Assembly: GCA_040766885.1 (NCBI GenBank)
Contig: JAXGPP010000021.1
Location: forward strand, 62,001 to 126,000
Length of the DNA: 64,000 bases
Direction: 5' to 3'
Origin: JAXGPP01 sp040766885
GTDB lineage: Bacteria; Planctomycetota; Planctomycetia; Pirellulales; Thermoguttaceae
Below, one piece after another: positions 45,809-55,527 of the stretch; position 1 is the first letter of the stretch; every line of letters begins with the position of its first letter. The notes beneath the pieces were generated by a model. The model saw only the letters and a program-made list of their open reading frames with translations, ran no database searches and was not told where the DNA came from. The translations under genes and the position numbers were made by a program.

Positions 45809-47503
45809 ATGGAATGGTGCATGACTAGTCTACTGCCGGGCGAATCCGCCCTGCCAGGCATGGGGCTTGCGGGGCGCCCCGACGACCCTGGGATCTCCTC
45901 TCTGCGTGAGTTGAATGCCGTGAGTGACAAAACCGAATCACCTCTTCGCACGGCTTCGAACCTGGCGGAGGCTCTCCCCGATCTCGCCGCGGCATTGAAT
46001 GCATGGTCTTCGGTTCTGGGCCCCGAAGACGTCATTGTAGGCGACGACCTGGAATCGCGGTACTGCCGCACCACGCTTCCCGAGAAGTCGCGCACTCGGC
46101 CCGCGGCAGCGGTCCGTCCAGCCACGCGCGAAGAAGTAGTGAGGGTCGTTCAGATCGCGCAAGAATTTGGCGTCCCGCTGCACCCCATCAGCCGCGGGCA
46201 GAACTGGGGCTACGGCGGCATGCTGCCACCGAAGGACGGAATGGTGATCGTGGATCTGTCCTGGATGAATCGCATCCTTGAGGTCAACGTAGATCTTGGT
46301 TACGCGGTGATTGAGCCAGGCGTCAGCCAGCAGCAACTTTATGATTACCTCCGGGAGCACCGCCTACCGCTCATTCCCGACGCCACCGGCGCCGGGCCCG
46401 ACGCTTCGATCATCGGAAATATCCTCCAGCGCGGCTTCGGCCATACACCCTACGGCAACCGTATCCTGCACGTGGCCAACATGGAAGCCGTCCTGCGCGA
46501 CGGCAGCGTCGTCCATACCGGGTTCGGCGATTTCCCGAATGCGCGGGCGGCCGACGTGTTTCCGTATGGTCTGGGACCATGGCTTGACGGGGCGTTCACG
46601 CAGTCATCGCGTGGCATCGTCACGCGGATGACGGTGTGGCTCCTGCCGAGGCCCGAGCGGCTGACGGGGTTTGCCCTCAAGGTGCCGCGGGAGGAAGATC
46701 TTGGCCGCATCGTCGATGTCCTGCGGCCGCTCTGTCTCGACGGTGTGGTCCGCAGCACGGTCCACATCGCCAACGACCTTCGGGTAATCTCGGCCCGCAG
46801 CTCGTATCCCTACGAAAGAACCGGCGGCCGCACTCCTCTTCCCGACGAAGTCCGCGCGGGTTTGCGGCGGCAATTCGGCATCGGGGCGTGGAACTTGATG
46901 GGCGGGATGTACGGCTCGCGCCGGATGGTAAACGCCGCCAAGGGCGACATCCGCCGCGCGTTTCGCGGCGTGGCACGGGTGCATTTTTTCGGCCCGGGGC
47001 TGCTGCGACTGGGGCAGACGGCACTCGGGCTATCGGCACGGCTGGGGATCGGCCGAAGTGTATTGGAAACGGTCGAGAGCGCCGACTCAGTCTATCGTTT
47101 GCTCGCTGGGGAGCCCTCGGCCGAGCACCTGAAAGGCGTCTTCTGGCGGCACAGGCAACTCCCCGATCCGCTGGATGTTGCCCAGGCAGGTCTGCTTTGG
47201 TACTCACCCGTGCTGCCAATGCACGGCGCCGATGCCCACGATATGGTGGCGACGGCCGAACCCGTATTCGCCCGGTATGGCTTCGAGCCCCTAATCACGC
47301 TCTCGGCCGTGACAACGCGTGCGCTCGTAGGCGTAGTGAGTGTATGCTACGACCCCAGCGAGGCCGGGCAAGTGACCAGGGCAGCCGAGTGCTACGCTGA
47401 GCTCAGTCACACGCTGATGGAGAGAGGTTTCTATCCCTATCGAAGTGGGCTGCAGTCGAAGGCTTCGACAGCCACAGGATTCAGCGGACACAATGATGCG
47501 TGA
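45809..47503 (+). CDS. FAD-linked oxidase of the vanillyl-alcohol/4-cresol oxidase type
   Basis: 564 residues from ATG 45809, with AGGAG seven bases upstream. The FAD-binding PCMH domain shows RPAAAVRPATREEVVRVVQIAQE, HPISRGQNWGYGG, a YAVIEPGVSQQQLYDYL strand and DATGAGPDASIIGNILQRGFGH. The C-terminal half is the substrate cap, with MGGMYGSRRMVNAAKGDI and WYSPVLPMHGADAHDM, like flavoprotein oxidases and dehydrogenases of phenolic compounds. It has no clear signal peptide. It is divergent from rmlA and has no operon partner, so its substrate is unknown. Confidence 0.82.
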   Translation: MEWCMTSLLPGESALPGMGLAGRPDDPGISSLRELNAVSDKTESPLRTASNLAEALPDLAAALNAWSSVLGPEDVIVGDDLESRYCRTTLPEKSRTRPAAAVRPATREEVVRVVQIAQEFGVPLHPISRGQNWGYGGMLPPKDGMVIVDLSWMNRILEVNVDLGYAVIEPGVSQQQLYDYLREHRLPLIPDATGAGPDASIIGNILQRGFGHTPYGNRILHVANMEAVLRDGSVVHTGFGDFPNARAADVFPYGLGPWLDGAFTQSSRGIVTRMTVWLLPRPERLTGFALKVPREEDLGRIVDVLRPLCLDGVVRSTVHIANDLRVISARSSYPYERTGGRTPLPDEVRAGLRRQFGIGAWNLMGGMYGSRRMVNAAKGDIRRAFRGVARVHFFGPGLLRLGQTALGLSARLGIGRSVLETVESADSVYRLLAGEPSAEHLKGVFWRHRQLPDPLDVAQAGLLWYSPVLPMHGADAHDMVATAEPVFARYGFEPLITLSAVTTRALVGVVSVCYDPSEAGQVTRAAECYAELSHTLMERGFYPYRSGLQSKASTATGFSGHNDA

Positions 47504-47566
47504 CGCAGCATCCTCCTGGTCAATGCGATCAACCAACGGTCTGCCTGAATAGCCATGAAACAACAA

Positions 47567-47597
47567 GTCCGCCGAGATCGCGGAGACCTCGGCGGAC
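47567..47597. terminator. Likely bidirectional terminator
   Basis: A perfect 10-base stem (GTCCGCCGAG and CTCGGCGGAC) around an 11-base loop, between convergent genes. On both strands T-containing runs follow the stem, on the minus strand CTTGTTGTTTC. Confidence 0.6.
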
Positions 47598-47683
47598 CTG
47601 TCTGTTTCAACTCCAACTACCTCATTCTTCAGACGTCCACAGGGGACGCCAGAGACAACTGAGGTGTTCGACGAGAAAACTCG

Positions 47684-48619
47684 TCAGCTCTTACGGCGGC
47701 GGACCAACGACATGGCCAAGCCTGCCAATCCCAATCCGAGCAGAGCGATCACGGAACTCGGCTCTGGGACGTAATTTACCACATAGTTACCAGCGTCGTA
47801 CGTCCTTATGACACCACCCGCGGCGCTGAATGTTGGCGGCACTGCGGAAGTTCCGCCTTCGAACGTCTGCGTGGCGCTGATCACCGCCGCCTCGAACAAG
47901 TTGTTCAGGTAAAGCGGCTTGAAATCTAACGAGCTCAAGACTCCAGCGTCAGTAATTGACAGACCAGCGTCTATCGTAACCTGCCATTTTGCAATTGACG
48001 GCTTGTAGCCGAGTGGGCCGGTACTGAAGTAATCAACGCTGCCGACACTGGGGTCAATTCCAACAGCGAACAAGAAACTTGCTCCGGCCATCAACCCGTC
48101 AGCGTCGCTGCCGTTGATGTCATCAATCATCTGCGCCGCCGTGACAGCCGCAAAAGTCCCATTGCCGAATTGATAGTCGCTGGCATCCAACTTCGGATAG
48201 AAGGGATCGGCTGTAACCGGCGCCCCCGTGCGCTCAACAATCGCCGCAACGGAGTTGTCGTTGATGTCTACCCCCAGGAGGGCATCCAGCTTGTACGCGG
48301 CTACCGTCGTTGGCTTGTAAGTCGCCGCTCCCGTTGACGAATCCAAAGTGAGAAACTCGACTGAGTAAACGATGTACGCACTGCCCGCGACGCTCGCATC
48401 GCCGTTAATATCGTCGAGCCACGCGATACCAAAGGCCACGTCGCCGGCACCCAGGGCGCCGCTAGAGTCCGCGTCGACGAGGAACCCCAGGCTGTCATCC
48501 GTGAGGTTGTCATCCAAAGCATTCTGCGACGTCAAAGCACTCACCACACCCGCCGATGCGGCAGACGACATCGCGACCCAAGCCGCGAGGAACAAGATTA
48601 AGAACAATGCTTTTCGCAT
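47684..48619 (-). CDS. PEP-CTERM exported protein
   Basis: 311 residues from ATG 48619. The signal peptide (MRKALFLILFLAAWVAMSSAASA) and the C-terminal sorting signal (VPEPSSVIALLGLGLAGLAMSLVRRRKS) are textbook: PEP motif, hydrophobic segment, Arg cluster. The mature part is acidic, Ser/Thr/Ala-rich and beta-like, with dockerin-like Asp/Asn stretches (DINGDASVAGSA, DINDNSV). Exosortase processes such proteins at the membrane, usually with exopolysaccharide production. GGAG lies eight bases upstream. Its ligand or enzymatic function is unknown. Confidence 0.88.
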   Translation of the reverse strand: MRKALFLILFLAAWVAMSSAASAGVVSALTSQNALDDNLTDDSLGFLVDADSSGALGAGDVAFGIAWLDDINGDASVAGSAYIVYSVEFLTLDSSTGAATYKPTTVAAYKLDALLGVDINDNSVAAIVERTGAPVTADPFYPKLDASDYQFGNGTFAAVTAAQMIDDINGSDADGLMAGASFLFAVGIDPSVGSVDYFSTGPLGYKPSIAKWQVTIDAGLSITDAGVLSSLDFKPLYLNNLFEAAVISATQTFEGGTSAVPPTFSAAGGVIRTYDAGNYVVNYVPEPSSVIALLGLGLAGLAMSLVRRRKS

Positions 48620-48670
48620 TTCAGGAACTCCAATACTCCAAGCTGAAGAAACAAAGAACATCCGCAGCGT

Positions 48671-49123
48671 CTAGAGCGCATACCGCGGCGGCTTCAGCAG
48701 AGTCCAGGGTGGAGGATTGGAGAAAGAGGGCCCCATCTCTGTTGGAAGGAAACCAGTAAGTGGGGCTGGAAGCAAGTTCGAAATGGCACTGGGAAGAGCG
48801 GTTGCACTTGCGCCATGGCCGCTCGATGAAGATGTGACGGGAGTGCCGCAAGCGCTCGCGTCGCTGGTGACTACCTGCAAAAAGTCCTCTCGGTCCTGAA
48901 CGATTGGGCCGCGACGATCATCGCGGTCGACCAGACCGGCTGCCGCACCAAACGGTTGCGACATGCTTTTGTCAGCAGTATCTGCAAAGGAAACGAGATC
49001 GGCCTGATCGCCGACGATACACGCTACCCCGACGCGCTGATAAGCTGCAACCGCGCAGGTTGTCTGGAGCGCTGCAACCAGCGTGAACAGGAGCGTCAGG
49101 AGTATTCTCGTTCGCGATGTCAT
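48671..49123 (-). CDS. Small putative secreted protein
   Basis: 150 residues from ATG 49123. The N-terminus is a signal peptide (TSRTRILLTLLFTLVAALQTTCAVA). The mature part starts with AYQRVGVACIVGDQADLVSF and ends in a Ser/Pro-rich stretch. It lies 52 bases upstream of the PEP-CTERM gene on the same strand, so the two may be co-transcribed. No family recognised; it could be a chance frame, but codon use and the signal sequence support a gene. Confidence 0.5.
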   Translation of the reverse strand: MTSRTRILLTLLFTLVAALQTTCAVAAYQRVGVACIVGDQADLVSFADTADKSMSQPFGAAAGLVDRDDRRGPIVQDREDFLQVVTSDASACGTPVTSSSSGHGASATALPSAISNLLPAPLTGFLPTEMGPSFSNPPPWTLLKPPRYAL

Positions 49124-49724
49124 TGCTGGTGCAAAATAACCAGTCATAACCCGGGCTTTTGCGAACCCATCATCGCCCGGTACACGCTCTCACGCACCGT
49201 CCGCCCGGAAATAGACCTTCTCAACGGACTACAGAGCATTTTCGTTACGGCTTCCGAGTAGTCAATACCCCCGTCTGAGGAGTCTCTTTGTTTCCGCGGA
49301 GCACCTGCGCGACGGAAGCCGGAATCAGCAGGACATGCGTGTCGTAACTGTATTTGTCACAATGATTTACGGCGATAAGTGCCAAGCCGCCTCTTCGGTT
49401 CCGGAAGGCCGAACAATCCCCTATTCAGAAGGGATCGGGCTATATTTTCTTGAGGGGATCGTCCGCAGACCCTCGAAATCGCCGCCGAGATCCGGTCCGC
49501 CAGTGGGAACTCGAACAGTGGAGGAGACGCGGGTGATCGAGAAGAAACGGGTGGGAGACCGGGGGTTCTACCCTTGTTTGCATCTTCGCCGTTCTCCACG
49601 GTTCAGAAACGAGTTGCATTGCGTCGGCGAATGCTGAGAGTGGCAGATGTCTGGTTGTGCCGCGCCTGCTGCCGAGAATAGTCTCTTTTTTGGACTCTGT
49701 CGCAGGCCGATGCTGGAATCGTCG
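49124..49724. other. 600-bp stretch without a recognised gene
   Basis: Short frames exist on both strands but none has a convincing start or protein-like sequence. It separates the PEP-CTERM pair from the polysaccharide locus and contains the promoter region of the secreted protein at 49123. Confidence 0.4.
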
Positions 49725-50492
49725 TCAACCAGACGCGCTACCCACATGCGCCGCGCTGCGGCCCAGGTCCGGCTCAGTCGTCCCACGGCTCTTCGCGGCC
49801 GCCGACTTGCGTCGCGCGCGGCGGATGCACGCAGCCGCAAGCACGATCACCACCGCGCCGGCTAGGTACGGGAACTTCCGATCGTAGAGCACCACATAGC
49901 CGGCTAGGCGGAGGTACTCGTTGACGACGTAGCGGATACCGGCCTGCGAGCGCCACCAGCCGTCCAGACGAAAGGCTTCGGTCGGGGCCGAGATCATCCT
50001 GGCCTCCGACGCGCGGTCGCCGAGCGATTTGCGAACGATCCACCGCGCCCGCCGGGTGTGAAAGTCGCTCGTGACCACGAGCACCGTCGCCGCCGGGTGG
50101 CGCTCAAGATAACGGGCCAGATTCGCCGCCTCGCCCCGAGTGGTGGCGGCGGGCGTATCGAAAACGACGATCGCGCTCTCCGGCACGCCGCGGACCATTA
50201 GCACGCGGCGGATAATCTCGTGCACCGGCAGTTCCCAGCCCTCCTGGACCGCCGGCGAGTTCACGGTCCTCGAAACGAGCACCCGGCGGACGAAGCCCGT
50301 CCGCCACAGCGCCGCCGCGACGAACGGGCGAATATTCTCATCGCCCCCCAACACCAAAGCGTAATCGGCCTCGCGCGGCCTCTCGCCCACATCGAGCCAG
50401 CGACCGGCAAAGGCCAGTACGTTTCCCGCCAACAGCCAGGCGGCCAGAGCCACCCCTGCGGCCGCGACGAGCAGCAGCCATCTCCGTTTCAT
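49725..50492 (-). CDS. DUF218 (SanA/YdcF/ElyC-like) membrane protein
   Basis: 255 residues from ATG 50492. An N-terminal membrane segment (LLLVAAAGVALAAWLLAG) precedes the DUF218 fold: ADYALVLGGDENIRPFVAAALW, AIVVFDTPAATTRGEAANLA and TVLVVTSDFHTRRARWIVRKS. A second membrane segment near the C-terminus (YLAGAVVIVLAAACIRR) is followed by a basic tail. Related proteins affect envelope glycans (ElyC, SanA), which fits its place at the end of a polysaccharide locus. The biochemical activity is unknown. Confidence 0.75.
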   Translation of the reverse strand: MKRRWLLLVAAAGVALAAWLLAGNVLAFAGRWLDVGERPREADYALVLGGDENIRPFVAAALWRTGFVRRVLVSRTVNSPAVQEGWELPVHEIIRRVLMVRGVPESAIVVFDTPAATTRGEAANLARYLERHPAATVLVVTSDFHTRRARWIVRKSLGDRASEARMISAPTEAFRLDGWWRSQAGIRYVVNEYLRLAGYVVLYDRKFPYLAGAVVIVLAAACIRRARRKSAAAKSRGTTEPDLGRSAAHVGSASG

Positions 50493-50622
50493 CAACCTGC
50501 GGTGCTTCACGTTCTCGGCAGCGAAGTCGAATACAGAATCGCGAGTACTGCACGAGAAGTGCGGAAACGTCCTCGTGCGACGCCCACATTCCGATCTGAC
50601 TTCCCCATTCCGTATTCCTTCG

Positions 50623-51519
50623 CTATTTCCTACGTTCCATATGTCCAGCTTCCGACCGCGTCGCGGCCAGCTGGCGCTCGTAATCGTCCGGGTTCCACCA
50701 ATCGGTGGCCGGCGGGCGCTGGCCGAGCATCACGGCGGAAGCCAGGTCCAAAGCGGACCCCAAGAATTCTTTGATCCCCACCCGTGATTGCCACCAGTCC
50801 GTTTCATCGAACCGCCGATCGCGCAGGCCGCGATACGACACCCGGGCTGCCGCGGATTCATCGAGCACCGCGTCGATGATGCGGTGCTGGTAGCGGCCCT
50901 GGAAACGCTCGCGGAGCACTGTCACACGGCGGTCTGGATTCGAATCCAGCCAGCGGCCGAGGCGGCGGGCGGCTTCCCAACCGTCCCGGGTTTGGCCGTC
51001 GAGCACGACGATCGCCGACTCGGGCACGCCGCGGGCCAGCAGCTCCGAACGGGTCCGTTCCACCCGAAGTTGCAGAATGCCGTACCGCTCCAGCCGCCTT
51101 GGATACGACTCGATGAGAATGACCGATCGCACACGGCCCTGGCGCACCAGATCGGCCGCCACTTCGACGCAGCGATCACCATTCACGACGACCACCGCAT
51201 CCGCCGCCGCCCCGGGCTCATCCACCACCATCGCGCTGGCCGCCAATCGCAACGCGGGGGCGTGAAAGAGCACCGCGAGGAGGAGCAGGAGAAGGGCGAC
51301 TCGCGACCGCGTCAGGAACCGTCGCGATTGCTTCGCGTTCTCGCAGCCGACGGCAGTGCTCCGCTCAGCGTCATCGTGCATCGAGAGGCCGCACTCCTGA
51401 AGGGCGGCAGCGTTTCGCGATGTGCCACAGCGAGAGCCGGCAGCTTGTCCGTCTGGCGTCTGGTTCGCCACGTACGGCCGCCGACTTGCTGCGCGAGCTT
51501 GCGGCAGGCCGTCTTTCAT
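50623..51519 (-). CDS. Second DUF218-like membrane-anchored protein
   Basis: 298 residues with ATG 51519, which overlaps the stop of the glycosyltransferase upstream (ATGA), so translation is coupled. An alternative ATG at 51381 would drop a poorly structured 46-residue N-terminus. One membrane segment (VALLLLLLAVLFHAPAL) precedes ADAVVVVNGDRCVEVAADLVRQGRVRSVILIES, PESAIVVLDGQTRDGWEAARRLGRWL and VTVLRERFQGRYQHRIIDAVL, parallel to the neighbouring DUF218 protein. Probably a paralogue with a related envelope role. Confidence 0.65.
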   Translation of the reverse strand: MKDGLPQARAASRRPYVANQTPDGQAAGSRCGTSRNAAALQECGLSMHDDAERSTAVGCENAKQSRRFLTRSRVALLLLLLAVLFHAPALRLAASAMVVDEPGAAADAVVVVNGDRCVEVAADLVRQGRVRSVILIESYPRRLERYGILQLRVERTRSELLARGVPESAIVVLDGQTRDGWEAARRLGRWLDSNPDRRVTVLRERFQGRYQHRIIDAVLDESAAARVSYRGLRDRRFDETDWWQSRVGIKEFLGSALDLASAVMLGQRPPATDWWNPDDYERQLAATRSEAGHMERRK

Positions 51520-52826
51520 TCCCGGCCCGCCAGTTCCAGGGCTTCGGGCGTGCCTTTCGCCTGTCTAGCCTTTCGCCCCCGTCGGCTGCGGCGAGTGCCG
51601 GCGATCCGCTCCAACAGCCGCAGGTAGCGGGCGGCTAGCTCGTCGCGGTTGTAGTGCTGGGAGACGTACGATCGGGCAGAGCGGCTAATCTCCGCGGCAA
51701 GCGTGGGCGAGTCGGTCAGCTTCTCGATGCACTGGACGAGCGATTCTGGGCTGTCGGGCTCCATCTCGATGCCGGCGCCGGCTTCCATGACGATATCGCG
51801 GGCGTCGCCATCGACGCCCATGATGATCGGCCGCCCCATTGCCATCGTCTCGAAGATCTTCGAGGGGATCACCGTGCCGAACAACTCACAACCGCGGAGG
51901 TGGATGAGGCAGGCGTCGGAGCCGACCAGGATCGCCGGCATCCGCTCCTTCGCCTGGCGGCCGGTGAAGAGTACCATGTCGTCGACCCCCAGCCGCTTCG
52001 CCTCATCGGCCAGGTGCTGCCGCCGAGCGCCGTCGCCGACGATCAGGAACGCCACGTCGCGCCGGCCCTCCTCCTTGAGCAGCCGGGCGGCCTCGATGAC
52101 CACCTCCAGACCGTGCGCCATGCCGATCGTGCCCACGTAGGAGCAGACGAATCGCCCCTCGAGTCCGTATTGTTGCCGGACCTCGCCGTTGAGCCCCGCC
52201 GGGTCGAAGAGCCCCAGGTCGACGCCGTTGGTAATCACCGAGATGCGGTCGCGGACATCGACCTTCTTGAGGATCTCGTCACGGTATCCCTGGCCGACCG
52301 CCACGATGTGGTCGGCCGCCCGGTACATCCACTTCTCGAGCCGTTCGAGCAGTCGCAGCAGCAAACCACTGCGCATCGCGCCAACCGCGCGGATCGATTC
52401 GGGCCAGATGTCGCGGATTTCGAGCACCAGCGGCCGCCACTTAAGCCACGACACGATCACACCGGCCCAGCCGCAGAAGAACTGTGGCGAGGTGGCCACG
52501 ACCACATCGGGCCGCGGCAAGCGAATCGAGGCCAGCACCGCCGCAAACATGTACGACAGGTAGTTGACGATCCGCCGCGTGGTGCCCGAATTGGGCGACA
52601 GATACGTCCATACGCGGACCACACGCACGCCGTCGATCTCTTCCACCTGCCGGCCGAGGCGGTTGCGATAACCCGGATAAACCACACCGTCCGGACAATT
52701 CGGCGCGCACGTAATTACCGTCACATCATGCCCAGCCCTCGCCCAGCGGACGCAATGCTCAAACGTCCGGCTTGCCGGCGCGTTGACCTCGGGTAGGAAG
52801 TAGTGAGAGAGGAAGAGAATGCGCAT
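51516..52826 (-). CDS. WbuB-like GT4 glycosyltransferase
   Basis: 436 residues. N-terminal domain MRILFLSHYFLPEVNAPASRTFEHC and VVVATSPQFFCGW; C-terminal GT-B domain with ISVITNGVDLGLFDP, FVCSYVGTIGMAHGLEVVIEAARLL, VLFTGRQAKERMPAILVGSDACLI and a KIFETMAMGRPIIM segment. This matches WbuB-type retaining glycosyltransferases of polysaccharide assembly (often transferring N-acetyl-fucosamine). Its stop overlaps the DUF218 gene. It is separated from the rest of the locus by the IS256 remnant. Confidence 0.88.
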   Translation of the reverse strand: MRILFLSHYFLPEVNAPASRTFEHCVRWARAGHDVTVITCAPNCPDGVVYPGYRNRLGRQVEEIDGVRVVRVWTYLSPNSGTTRRIVNYLSYMFAAVLASIRLPRPDVVVATSPQFFCGWAGVIVSWLKWRPLVLEIRDIWPESIRAVGAMRSGLLLRLLERLEKWMYRAADHIVAVGQGYRDEILKKVDVRDRISVITNGVDLGLFDPAGLNGEVRQQYGLEGRFVCSYVGTIGMAHGLEVVIEAARLLKEEGRRDVAFLIVGDGARRQHLADEAKRLGVDDMVLFTGRQAKERMPAILVGSDACLIHLRGCELFGTVIPSKIFETMAMGRPIIMGVDGDARDIVMEAGAGIEMEPDSPESLVQCIEKLTDSPTLAAEISRSARSYVSQHYNRDELAARYLRLLERIAGTRRSRRGRKARQAKGTPEALELAGRE

Positions 52827-52902
52827 CTCTCGATCATCCTTGGAGACGGCCGTTTGTCAAGCGACCGTCATAATCGGCTCGTGAGTCTCCGGAGGAGTGG
52901 CC

Positions 52903-53136
52903 ATGCGAATTCTAATTGTGATCCGTTGGCTCTTAGCCCGAGTGCTTGTACGGGCACCGAGTGCGACTCATGCCGTGTCGACGGACGTGCTGCCATCGCT
53001 CAGGATTCAAGCGGCGCAACTGATGAACTCGACGAAAAGAGTGGTTTTCGTCTCTGGCCCAAGCGCGGACCACGCGGAGGGAGATATTGTCAAGAGTTGT
53101 GTACGGGGATGGGTCAGGCGGCGTCTTGGGCTTTGA
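52903..53136 (+). pseudogene. Short plus-strand frame ending in the IS256 remnant
   Basis: ATG 52903 has an excellent ribosome-binding site (GGAGGAG at 52891-52897) and starts MRILIVIRWLLARVLVRAPS, but the frame runs into IS256-derived sequence at about 53085. It looks like the start of a gene cut by the IS, or a chance frame. No family is recognised. Confidence 0.3.
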
Positions 53137-54010
53137 TTCCGTCGACGAAGGGCACTCCTCGGATCACATCGGGGATCAATTGGGAGCCGTTCAAGAGCCG
53201 CCACTTTTTGGCGGCCGATTGCATCAGCTTGTAGACCATGGTGAGGCACGCCACGCGCGATCCGCTCCCTTTGGTCTTCTTCGTGCGTAGCCGCACCGTG
53301 GCGAAGGTGGATTCGATCGGATTGGTCGTCCGGAGGTGGATCCAGTGCTCGCCCGGGATGTCGTAGAACGCCAGCAGGGCGTCACGGTCCTTCACAAGGC
53401 ACTCGACCGCCTTGGGGTACTGGCCCCGATAGATCTTCACGAACAGCTCAAACGCTTCGCTGGCATGCTCGCGCGTATCGGCCATCCAGATCTGGTGCAG
53501 CTTGTGTTTCGCTTCCGGCTGCAGCCTCTTCGGCAGCTGGTCGAGCACGTTGGCCGTCTTGTGCGTCCAGCAGCGTTGCTCCCGGGTTTGCGGATAGGCT
53601 TGCGGCAGGGCCTTCCAGAAGCCCAAGGCCCCGTCACCCACGGCCAGCTGGGGATCGATTGCCAGGCCTCGCGCCTTGACGTCCAGGAGGAGAGCCAGCC
53701 ACGACTGCTCGCTCTCACGGAAGCCGTCCATCACGGCGATCACTTCCTTTTTCCCGTCGGCCGTAGCCCCGATCAGCACCAGGATGCATTGCCGGTCCTC
53801 TTCCAGGCGGATGTTGAAATGCACTCCATCGGCCCAGATATACGCGTACCGCTTGCCTTCTAAGGAACGCTCGTTCCACTGACGGTACTCGTCTTCCCAG
53901 ACCGTCTTCAGCCGCGTGACGGTGGTCGCCGACAGCCCCGGAGCCTCCGGCCCGAGGAGGGCCTTCAAGGCTTCGCTGAAGTCACGGGTGTGCATCGTAC
54001 AGTTACTCGC
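53085..54010 (-). mobile_element. IS256-family remnant
   Basis: The distal part of an IS256-type element. Its 3' end lies near 53085-53100, where a sequence like an IS256 terminus (GATATTGTCAAGAGTTGTGTAC) begins; the 5' end of the element is missing at about 54005, where flippase-gene sequence starts. No second terminal repeat or target duplication was found. Confidence 0.65.
53114..54000 (-). pseudogene. IS256-family (mutator) transposase, N-terminally truncated
   Basis: The catalytic core is intact: YIWADGVHFNIR and LAVGDGALGFWKAL supply the two Asp, and RTTNPIESTFATVRLRTKKTKG the Glu of the DDE triad, with the C-x-x-H region CWTHKTANVLDQLP. Homology begins at MHTRDFSEALKALLG; the usual DNA-binding N-terminus of about 100 residues is replaced by sequence from the flippase gene. 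The nominal frame reaching 54079 uses that foreign sequence. It is unlikely to transpose by itself. Confidence 0.8.
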
Positions 54011-55034
54011 AAGCGCTCTCCGCTGCTTGGCATGGAAAGTCGTCTCGTGACGTTGCTGCCCCCGAAAGCTGTGAACCATATCTGTCGGCGACAGACGGCT
54101 TGCCGGCCCGCCGGAGAATCCACCAGCCGATTGCGGCCATGATGAGTTCGAGTGCCGTTTGCCAAAGTCGGGCTACACCCGTCACGACGATCGCGGGACC
54201 AGGACCGATCAAAGGTCGGAGTCCGGCGATGAGAATTCCTTCGCGTACGCCAATGCCAGCAGGGGCGAAGAACGCGAGAATGCCGCCAATTTGCGCGAGC
54301 AGTGCCAAGCCCGCCACCTGAGGCACGTGAGAGCCAGATAACTCGGTAACACTGCATACGACACAAACGAATGCCGCTCCGTACAGGAGGAACCCGACCG
54401 CGAGAATGGCGTTGACTGATAAGTAGGTACTCAGGCTTGGAGGATTGCCAATACTCTTGCGACCACACCTGGTGAGAACTGCGTTGATCGCAGGGTAGAG
54501 CACTGGTGGTGAACATGCGATAGCGACGCTTAACACTGAGACAAGAACGTAGACTGGGCTAACCGCGACAATACCAGATGCAGCAAGGCATACGCCGACG
54601 AGAGTGGCACATACGAACCCGAGGATCATCATCAAGCTCATACATATGAGAGCGATGTCCGACGGTACGCCGGCCCTGCGATAGAGGTAGATTCCTGCGG
54701 GTATTGCCCACATCTTACCTGGGACGTACTTCCCCAGTGCCGGAACAAAGAACAGCCCGACCGATGTGGCAAGTGACGCCCTGATGCCGTTGGAACTCAG
54801 TAGAACCTTCAGACCAAGAGCTTGGGCAAGAAACGCCATAATACAGGACATGGACGCAATCGCAAGCCAGCCTAGGCGAGGCGTTTCGACCAGACGTATC
54901 GTAGTCCACTGGGCACTGACTTGAAGCCCGACACAAGTCGCGACGGCCAGGCACAATACACTTTTGACGACTCTCCGCGCGCGTGTGTTAACACGAATCG
55001 CGAGCTTTCTCTTGTGTGATGCTGCTGTGTGCAT
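54003..55034 (-). CDS. Flippase-like membrane protein (AglD/UPF0104 type)
   Basis: 343 residues, with about eight membrane segments (for example LGWLAIASMSCIMAFLAQALG, LATSVGLFFVPALGKYVPGK and VAGLALLAQIGGILAFFAPAGIGVREG). The GKYVPGK and FAPAGIGVREG motifs are typical of the lysylphosphatidylglycerol-synthase-TM/AglD family. It lies in the polysaccharide locus and may move lipid-linked sugar or alter the lipid carrier. Its ATG follows the acyltransferase stop by one base. The last 25 residues border the IS256 remnant, so the C-terminus may be altered. By eye, its base composition is less GC-rich than the flanks. Confidence 0.75.
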   Translation of the reverse strand: MHTAASHKRKLAIRVNTRARRVVKSVLCLAVATCVGLQVSAQWTTIRLVETPRLGWLAIASMSCIMAFLAQALGLKVLLSSNGIRASLATSVGLFFVPALGKYVPGKMWAIPAGIYLYRRAGVPSDIALICMSLMMILGFVCATLVGVCLAASGIVAVSPVYVLVSVLSVAIACSPPVLYPAINAVLTRCGRKSIGNPPSLSTYLSVNAILAVGFLLYGAAFVCVVCSVTELSGSHVPQVAGLALLAQIGGILAFFAPAGIGVREGILIAGLRPLIGPGPAIVVTGVARLWQTALELIMAAIGWWILRRAGKPSVADRYGSQLSGAATSRDDFPCQAAESACE

Positions 55035-55035
55035 G

Positions 55036-55515
55036 TCACGTCAGTTCTGTCCCACGAGGTGTATTCGCGGATACGAGACTCGTGCGGCTTTCTGGCGACT
55101 TCTGTTTTGAGAGGTACTCGTCAATCGTGCAGATCACTCTCGCCGGGCAACCAGCGACCACAACGCCAGACCCAGTATCCCGGGTCACAACGCTATTGGC
55201 ACCGACAATTGCGTCCGGGCCGACAACCACGCCGGGCAGGATTACTGCCCCAATACCGACGAAGCATCGATCCAAGATTCTTGTGCGTCCTACGCGAATT
55301 CGTCGGTCTCTGTCAAAGACCATGGTGCTAGCATCGTGGGCCAATACTTGACATGTGCCGGTGAGAATACAATCAGCACCGATCTCGACTAGATGCGGAC
55401 ATCTTCGATCAATTACCCAACCATAGACCTCGGTGTTCTTACCAATCCTGCATCCGAGGCGGCGCATGAGCCAGAGCCGGTATCCCGCGGCAATTCGGTG
55501 CAGAAAATCTCGCAT
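55036..55515 (-). CDS. Left-handed beta-helix (hexapeptide) acyltransferase
   Basis: 159 residues. Hexapeptide repeats appear as VEIGADCILTGTCQVLAHD and ILDRCFVGIGAVILPGVVVGPDAIVGANSVVTRD, ending with VVVAGCPARVI, typical of WbbJ/LpxA-like sugar O- or N-acetyltransferases. It is coupled tightly to the flippase gene after it. It probably acetylates a sugar of the polysaccharide. Confidence 0.85.
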   Translation of the reverse strand: MRDFLHRIAAGYRLWLMRRLGCRIGKNTEVYGWVIDRRCPHLVEIGADCILTGTCQVLAHDASTMVFDRDRRIRVGRTRILDRCFVGIGAVILPGVVVGPDAIVGANSVVTRDTGSGVVVAGCPARVICTIDEYLSKQKSPESRTSLVSANTPRGTELT

Positions 55516-55527
55516 CCGCAGCCTTTC